Positions 57,598-64,000 of a stretch of DNA of 64,000 nucleotides are shown here, one piece after another (the stretch's first letter is position 1; each line of letters starts with the position of its first letter). The notes beneath the pieces are model-generated. The model was not told the DNA's origin and ran no database searches. It worked only from the letters and a program-made list of their open reading frames with translations. The DNA lies in contig KN832558.1 in the NCBI GenBank assembly GCA_000827205.1, positions 1,721,839 to 1,785,838 on the forward strand, given 5' to 3'. Source of the DNA: Plicaturopsis crispa FD-325 SS-3. Its lineage: Eukaryota; Basidiomycota; Agaricomycetes; Amylocorticiales; Amylocorticiaceae. A program made the position numbers and the translations under genes.

Positions 57598-59008
57598 ATA
57601 AAACGCCGTCTGCCACACGAACACTTCTCGCGAGACCTCACCACTCACTGCGTCACCGTGTCTCGAGACTACGCTACGGTATGGGAATTTGAAACCTAGC
57701 ATCACGCTTCGCCAACTTCTGGGACGGCCTTACCTTTCGACTGGGAAGCATTGCAGGAAGGATGCAGAAAAGGTTGCGATGTGACGGCGGGATAAGAGTT
57801 ATTTATCGGCACGCTTCTGAAACTCACTAGAGCTGTCTCTTGGATCTCTACTTTAGCGGCGCGCGGCTCGCGCCGTGTATACGTCTTGCGGGCTAATACT
57901 GTATTCAATTTATCTTACTACTGCCTCCTATTTCTATTTGAATAACGTATCGCATGCCTCGACGTTGGGCATTGATTGAGCGGTGTGTTTTCTACACGGA
58001 CGGCGGCCATGATCTTAATTGTTTCCAAAGCATGCGACGAGCGAACCTCGCCGCGGCGACTGTTTGAACCTCCGAGGGATACACAGCCACATGTAGGCTC
58101 AAGTCATTATTTGCACGGCGAACAACTTCTCACTTCAGTGGACGTGGGCCATAGCTGGCCATGGACCAGGTGAATTCTGTAACTTGATCCCATGCATTCC
58201 TATGACTCACCGACTTATTACCTGAACATGACAGAATTTTCGCGACAGTCAAGATCATGCCAACTACAATGAAGTACACCCGCGGACAAGATGCTGCTGC
58301 GCAGCTGCGGCGAATCAACTAGCATATTATGCGTCGATTTGCGCGTCATCGTATGCAGAGACAGTCCGCCCAATAATCCCGAAGCCAGCGTAGGAAGGAG
58401 ACTTGCGTGGAACTCGCGCGCAGCACTGCTCGCCCAAGATAAACATGCGCAGTTGATATCCTATCCAACTCTCATCAATGCGTACTACTACTTACATGGA
58501 TGCGTCGGCCATGCATCACGGTCTCGTAAGTATCTACCCAATCCGTGTACGCGATACAAGGATGCAAGCGCTGCTCCTCAGCGCTCACCACTCCCTAGTA
58601 TGACCAACGTACTGTTGTCAGTCCCGGTGAGTTACTTTAGTACTGACCTTTCTATGCCTGTGTTAATATATCATGGCATAGGACTTGCTCAACATGAATT
58701 TCGCCCTTCGGATGCTTAACGGTGAAACCTATCATGCCGTTAGGTCCGACTTGTGGTTGAGGAAAGGGATCACCGCAGCCTGAGCCACGCGCTGCGGTAC
58801 CTTGAGTCTTGACTCAGCACCCACTTCGTGCTTACCGCTCAGTATGTCTCTTGTGACGATTCGACCCGATTGTGCACTAACTATTCTATCTCGGTGTTCT
58901 AGGTTATGCGCACCAGATATTTCAGATGGATTTCCTTCCTTCATAAGGCAGATCACCGTTTAACTTTCCCAAAGATTCTGCTCATTGAATCAGGACTATT
59001 CCTCGAGG
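57598..59008. other. 1.4-kb region between the motif-sharing genes
   Basis: A plus-strand frame of 142 codons (58291-58719) and shorter ones have no recognised domain. I see no third copy of the DYEAAF motif in any frame supplied. It could contain a degraded relative or just regulatory sequence. Confidence 0.4.
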
Positions 59009-59866
59009 ATGCCGTCGCCACCGCTCAGACATATATCGACGCCAGATTCAGCCGGCGACTACGTAGCAGAGCACAGCACATCTACCCATTCCATACCCCC
59101 CACTACGTCGCGTCGCGCCCCGCGTACCTACAGCAGCGTGGCGAGCGCATCGCCTTCCCTTGGCGTCTCGCGGAACACATCTACCGCATCCATACCTTGG
59201 AACCGATCCAATGCTACGGTCGCTTCCATCACATCTACGTCCCCACTTATTCGGAGACCGCGTCCTCCGCGCAGCACACCCGATAGGCTGCTCGAGATCA
59301 GTGGGCAGTCAGAGGCGGACCCTAGTATGCGTATGGCCGCACCTCCGAAGGATTACGAGGCGGCATTCGCGAAGCTGTCGTCTTCTCATGGGTTTGGCGG
59401 GACTCTTCCTGCGTTACCCCGCAAGAAGGACAAGACCAACTTACGGCCTGGGTCCGCCAACGTCGCACGTAGCGTGTCTGATAGATCCCTATCTCCCACT
59501 CCTACCGTCACCTCCAACACCACCATGACGCCCGTTTCTCCCGCCGCGCCAAAAGCACGTCCCGCGACCCATCAGGGGAGTCCTGGAACGTCGGCAGCGG
59601 GGCCTAGTTCAGCAGCGGGCACAATGCCCAAGGGTTACGAGGCCTCGTTCGGGAAGCTCTTCTCGTCGTACGGCTTTGGGGGCGACATCCCTACGCCACC
59701 CATTGCCCCCGATAAGCCGGACAGCTCAGAAGAGGAGGACGAGAAGGTGGCAAAGAAGAGAGACAAATCGCGATTCTCATTTTTCTCATTCATGAAAAAG
59801 AGTAAGCAGTCATCGCATTATAAGCGGTCTTCTCATACGACTTACATATTCTTCACAGAGAAATGA
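59009..59866 (+). CDS. Protein with two DYEAAF/SSSYG motifs and a polybasic tail
   Basis: Two exons (59009-59801, 59859-59866) give 266 aa; start MPSPPLRHISTPDSAG. The first 115 residues are Ser/Arg/Pro-rich. Motif copy 1 is PKDYEAAFAKLSSSHGFGG followed by TLPALPRKK. Copy 2 is PKGYEASFGKLFSSYGFGG followed by DIPTPPIAP. An acidic SSEEEDEK patch then leads to a C-terminus RFSFFSFMKKKK. The 57-bp intron is a multiple of three without an in-frame stop. Retention would therefore insert 19 residues (beginning SKQSSHYKRSS) and end at the same stop codon. Probably intrinsically disordered with two short interaction motifs; function unknown. Confidence 0.7.
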   Translation: MPSPPLRHISTPDSAGDYVAEHSTSTHSIPPTTSRRAPRTYSSVASASPSLGVSRNTSTASIPWNRSNATVASITSTSPLIRRPRPPRSTPDRLLEISGQSEADPSMRMAAPPKDYEAAFAKLSSSHGFGGTLPALPRKKDKTNLRPGSANVARSVSDRSLSPTPTVTSNTTMTPVSPAAPKARPATHQGSPGTSAAGPSSAAGTMPKGYEASFGKLFSSYGFGGDIPTPPIAPDKPDSSEEEDEKVAKKRDKSRFSFFSFMKKSKQSSHYKRSSHTTYIFFTEK

Positions 59867-60148
59867 TTGCGACTTACAGTTGCGATGCCTACGATGCCTC
59901 CGGCCTCAGGGTGCGATGAGATCCCCGACCTAGCTCGGGGTCCTGAAGATATCGTCTTCGTCCCGTTCGGACAGGGGAGGAACGATCAGTAGTCGGCTAC
60001 TCGCGTCTATCAGACATAGGCGGAGGGGAAAAGGGTGGCTATTCCATTAGGGTATCGTAAGTATTTGGTACACAACGTGTATACCATATATTCCAACACT
60101 CCGTCGAAAAATCAAGTGGATGCCTGACTGATGACGAAAGCAGTAGCA

Positions 60149-61173
60149 TCACATGAAATCCTCCTCCAACTCCCTCCCCGTTTTCCGGGGTTTTTGTTCC
60201 TCGTCCTCATCCTCGACATTGAAGAGAGAGTCGTATGATCGCGCTGCCTTGTCTGCTTCTCGTTGACGCGCCAGTTCAAGGTCTGCCTTTTTCTGCTTAT
60301 AACCATGAGTCTCGCAAAGTTAAGTCAACTAGACGTGATCGCACCTTCTCGTTGGCAGCTGCACGTCGTGCTGCGTTCTCACTTTTGATGCGGTCAACGC
60401 GCTCTTGCTCGTGGTCGACCTGCTTTTCGACCTTCGTCCTGTTCAGGCGGTTGACGATGACATTCTCGCGTTTCGCGACATGCACTACATAAAAACGAAT
60501 CAACCATTTGAACGGTGAAATGCTCGAAGGATTTGAAAGCTTACCACGCTTGACCTAGGAAAGCGAGTGCATGATGACTTCGGTAACATCGGATAGCCAG
60601 TGCAGGAAGTATGGACGGACCCGTTTGTCACTGTGAAATGAGACTTGGCCGACCGCCATATCGCCGGTTTTCTACTCGAATATGTTAGAATGCATTCTGT
60701 CGTAGAAGCACTGTAGCTACCTTCAAGTTGCTTCCGGGTGTGTATATGACAGTGATGTTGTCCTTCTTGTTGCCTGTTAGGACCAGATCGGAAACGCATC
60801 CTTTGATTGACTTTGGTGGATGGTCTACCTTCTATAGAGTTTGCTTTGACAAGTTGAGCGCAATCGGCTAACAGGGCCTCAGGTATCTGCTCCCATGTCA
60901 TCGATTCGGGCATGCGCAGGTACACATGGGCAGAGGATAATTTATCGACGTGAAACCACACATCTTGCGGCCATGCATATTTTATGAGATCCTCATCTAG
61001 TGGGGGGTCCTGGGTCAATGCTCACATTCCCTATCGTGGAAAAGCTACGTACTTTCGACTTTGTCTCTGCCCATGTACAGAAGCGTCGAAGGAGTGGTCA
61101 CTATGGCAAAATCAGTGGGTTTATTCTGCCAGCAGGAGACAACATTACCCGTGGACGTGAAAAATAAAACCAT
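60149..61173 (-). CDS. CCDC25-like protein (NFACT-R domain)
   Basis: A multi-exon minus-strand gene giving about 214 aa, matching the 208-residue human CCDC25. The start [22 protein letters not shown] requires splicing 61148-61101. [20 protein letters not shown] requires the acceptor at the CACTAG just before ATGAGG. Next follow [67 protein letters not shown] charged coiled coil comes next, and the conserved end is RSYDSLF...EEDFM. The NFACT-R fold is shared with Rqc2/NEMF, where it binds RNA or DNA; animal CCDC25 binds DNA at the cell surface, but the fungal role is unknown. It is divergent from RBM25. Confidence 0.88.
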
Positions 61174-61534
61174 CTTTTCGTAAAGTCAAAAGCGCCTTAA
61201 GGCTCCAGCTGGAGACTGCTGCGACAGAACTGACCTCTATACTTCGACCGTATCACTGTCAGTGCAAGAGGAGAGCGCCTAATAAAAGGGCCGAGCACGT
61301 TTCAAACTCCGGCCCTCTCGATTGTCGGTGGCGTCTGTAGCCTCCGCCTCCCTTGCGTCTTGACCAGCTACTTTGCCTTTCTTTTTCCAACAACTGATCC
61401 TTGTATCTCATTTCTACCGCTGCTCCAGCACTGATATAAACTTACGGTGAGCACATGTGCGAATTTCCTATAGTCCTGATCGCTCATTTTGCGCGGCTGC
61501 AGTAATTTCACGCGCGAAGTCTCAACGAGTCGAA
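61174..61534. promoter_or_regulatory. Divergent promoter region (CCDC25-like / RBM25)
   Basis: This 361-bp stretch between two divergent starts must serve both genes. I see no TATA box. Broad AT- and CT-rich patches are typical of housekeeping promoters. Confidence 0.4.
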
Positions 61535-63788
61535 ATGCAACCCATGCCAAACCGGTTGGGACTTGGTCTGCGTCCACCTCTGCCGTCTTACGGCCAAGGT
61601 CCCTCAATGTCGGCTCTCGCACAGCAGCAATTTCATCCGCCGCCATTCGTACCTCAAGCGCAACGACAGCAGACGACACTGTTCGTAGGGTCAATTTCGG
61701 GTGGGATAACAGACGCTTTCTTAAATCAACTGCTTATAGTGAGTCCATTGACTATGTCTCATTGGTCTCTACTTACAAAAATATGCGCTCAGGCTTGCGG
61801 CCCCATAAAATCTTTCAAGCGCCTAATAACACCAGCCAATAAACCTCAAGGCTTTGGTTTCGCTGAGTTTGAAGATCCCGATGGCGCTCTTCGTGCGATT
61901 GCACTGCTCAATGGTGTTGAGCTGCCGGCACTAGAAGATGGTTGTGCAAATAAGAAATTACTGGTGCGTCTAGTCGAGCTTCAGTCGGCACTGTGTATTT
62001 CTACTTCATTCCTAGGTAAAAGCAGACGAAAAGACGCGCGCTCTTTTGGACACTTATGCAGCCCAACGAATGCGGACTGATGTGCGTACGCCATGATGTT
62101 CTCTCCTCCCGGCAGTTGTTCATATCTTCACCGCAGGCCGATGAGGCCCAAACAAGTCAATCGAGAGCTAAAGTGAACGTGCTTGTGGCCGACATCATTC
62201 AAAAGTCGCAAGATGCTGCATCGAATGGTCTCATCGACAAAGAAAAATACGTCGTCCCGCCTCATTTACATGATCTCCAGGAAGCAGATCTACCAGAAAC
62301 GCAACGCGGCCTTGTCATCTCCGAAATCGCTCAATTTCGTGAACGTGCTGCTAAGCGGGAACGGGAAAAACTGCGGGACTCCCGGGAGAGCCTTCCGGCA
62401 CCGACGGGTGCGCCGAGTGGGCCGAAGGTGCGAGAGTGGGGGAAGCCACAAGCGGCCGCTGCACCGTCTCCTGGGCCCGCGGCACAGCAAGGTTACGGCA
62501 AAGGTGCGCAAGGTTACAGCAAACCCGTGGGCTTTGTGAAGGCCGAGGATGGCAGTGCGGCGATGGGTACGCTTGATGACGCGAGGCAGGCGCCTAGCAA
62601 AAGAGTCAAGACAGACGACGAACTCGAAGCGGACAGACAAGAGTCCAGGAGGCGAACGGAAGAGGTCTCATTCAGAGATGTGAGTTTATCCTTTTGAAAG
62701 CTTGTTGCGAGTGCTTATATTGTTCTCAGCGCGAACGCCGCTATGAGCCTCGAGAACGAACTCGCATCAACGCTCTTGAACGTGCTATCCAAAGAGAGCG
62801 GGCTTTGGAAGAGGCTCAGCAGCGGGATCGCATCGAAATGCGGTCACGTTTAGATATCTGGGATGACGATGAAAGCGACGAGACATTCTACATAGATCGG
62901 TAAGTTTAATTTGCAATGCTGTGTTCTGGATGCTCATTGCATCTCTCTTTTCCAACAGAGCCCGGTGGCGACATCAACGTGCACGCCGACTAGCAGCAGA
63001 GGAAGCAGCGGACGCTGAATCGCGACAGTTCGAGGAGAGAGAAACGGAGAACCTCAGGCGTGAATCAGAAGCGTTCCTTGCTCGCCAGATGGATGAGATG
63101 CAGGCGCTTGCTGAAGAGCAGCGAAAAGCCGGACTATTGCTTGACGATGGTGCGCCACTCAAACTTAATGTCTCATTGGCCCCCGCCCCCGCTCCAGGTG
63201 CTGCCAAAGAGAAGGCTGCCACGATCTTTGGACAAGAGGAAGAGGAAGAAGATGGGCTCAAGAAGAGGAAATTTCCCCTTGTAAAGCTGGACTTCAGCGC
63301 TGCGGAGAGCGGCGAAAAGGCGAAGGAGAGGCTGGAGAAAATCAAAGCATCGGTGCCGAACGACAAAGAAACTCTTTTCAAGTCTAAAGTGCGGTGGGAT
63401 GGCATGACAGACGTGAGTCGTGGTCAAATATGCAGCATACGATTCGTTGATGATTATCAACCCCTCCTCAGCTCATGATCGACCGGAAAATGGAGCCTTT
63501 AGTGAAACGATTGATGATGAAGTATCTCGGGGAGCTTGAGGACGATGACTTGGTGATGTTCGTTTTGGAGCATCTCAAGGATCACAAAAGTCCTCAGAAA
63601 CTAGTAGAGGGCTTAGAGCCAGTAAGTTGTTTTTCATGATATTATCTGCCCTTTCGCTTATGTATCACCCGCTGTAGGTTCTTGAAGAGGAGGCGGTCGA
63701 GCTTGCTGTCAGCGTTTGGCGTCAAGTCATATTCGAGAGCATGGCCTATGGTGACGGCCTCCACACGGAACGCATGCTCGTGGATTGA
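61535..63788 (+). CDS. RBM25: RNA-binding protein 25 homologue (RRM + PWI)
   Basis: A multi-exon gene from MQPMPNRLGLGLRPPLPSYG to HTERMLVD. A Pro/Gln-rich N-terminus precedes one RRM: TTLFVGSISGGITDAFLNQLL then, across an intron, GPIKSFKRLITPANKPQGFGFAEFE. The middle is a highly charged RE/ER-rich helix (ERAIQRERALEEAQQRDR, EFEERETE-like). The C-terminal PWI domain reads WDGMTDLMIDRKMEPLVKRL then DDLVMFVLEHLKDHKSPQKL. RBM25 (yeast Snu71 relative) associates with U1 snRNP and influences 5' splice-site choice in the nucleus. Domain order and spacing match the family, and every junction I checked kept frame. In a genome so rich in tiny exons this factor is of interest. Confidence 0.92.
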
Positions 63789-64000
63789 GGACGAACAAAG
63801 CCATCCTCACGCCGCGATGAGGCAGGTGCGTTACGACGTATCGGTATGGATGTCTAGAACTACTAAGCTGTATGAGATCTTGGTACGAGGGGTAGCTTCT
63901 AGCAATGTTTGCTTTGCTGGAGTCAGTGCTAGTCGAGAAGTGGAAAGGGTGCCGTGTCGTGAGTTCACCATTCGATCCGTCCCATGAAATGTAAATGATA
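63789..64000. other. Window end, 3' flank of RBM25
   Basis: About 210 bp downstream of the RBM25 stop. No gene start is recognisable before the window ends. Confidence 0.5.

Noticed and set aside
60997-61052. CCDC25-like exon starting [13 protein letters not shown]
   Set aside because: Using the later acceptor CCCACTAG restores the conserved KVENEDLIK; the DPPL residues are intronic.
1-64000. tRNA, rRNA, CRISPR arrays, riboswitches or bacterial operon signals
   Set aside because: A visual scan for tRNA B-box arms and repeat-spacer patterns gave nothing convincing, and the gene structure is clearly fungal nuclear.
1-64000. A biosynthetic gene cluster around the amine oxidase or the dioxygenase
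   Set aside because: Their neighbours are housekeeping genes, with no synthase, P450 or regulator nearby to suggest a pathway.

Overview
The window looks like a piece of a filamentous basidiomycete (Agaricomycetes) nuclear genome. Protein-coding genes are split by many short introns, mostly 48-62 bp with GTRNGT donors. Several products are typical of mushroom-forming fungi (a DUF6589 protein, a RecQ-like helicase of the agaricomycete type, a GH131 glucanase, an L-amino-acid-oxidase-like flavoenzyme). I saw no operons, ribosome binding sites, CRISPR arrays, rRNA or tRNA genes. Gene models were built by joining reading frames at GT-AG (three times GC-AG) junctions that keep both frame and family conservation. 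Where all exons were placed, the summed length is a multiple of three.

Layout. 0-6 kb: an agaricomycete-restricted pair, a DUF6589 gene (+) and a RecQ-like DEAH helicase with a zinc knuckle (-), convergent and 67 bp apart. 6.6-10.7 kb: RPAP1. 10.86-12.95 kb: a foldback DNA transposon with 456-bp terminal inverted repeats and a 9-bp target duplication, interrupted by a run of N that is probably an assembly artefact. 13.8-23.0 kb: a glycine-rich stress-type protein, glutathione synthetase, a secreted GH131 enzyme, the SWI/SNF-RSC subunit Ssr4 and a flavin amine oxidase. 24.5-30.8 kb: a Mn-type CDF metal transporter surrounded by three small single-pass membrane protein genes, plus a 264-bp MITE. 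31-39.3 kb: a Ser/Thr kinase, a macro-domain ADP-ribose phosphatase, proteasome beta-6 and ROT1. 40-49.4 kb: an OPT oligopeptide transporter, a conserved fungal protein, HIS1 and a TDT/SLAC1-type transporter. 50.4-56.3 kb: HNT1 (HIT family), a 2-oxoglutarate/Fe(II) dioxygenase and saccharolysin (PRD1). 57-59.9 kb: two neighbouring genes sharing a short motif, DYEAAFxxLSSSxGxGG. 60.1-63.8 kb: a CCDC25-like NFACT-R protein and the splicing factor RBM25, divergent.

Most genes are unrelated housekeeping loci, so no pathway cluster is present. The parts most likely to be undescribed are the DUF6589/helicase pair, the foldback element, the repeated-motif gene pair, the small membrane-protein genes around the CDF transporter, and several exons of only 4-12 nt. 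Stretches of 0.9-2.5 kb (23.0-24.6, 34.3-36.9, 39.3-40.2, 43.0-44.0, 49.4-50.5, 57.6-59.0 kb) have no gene I can support.
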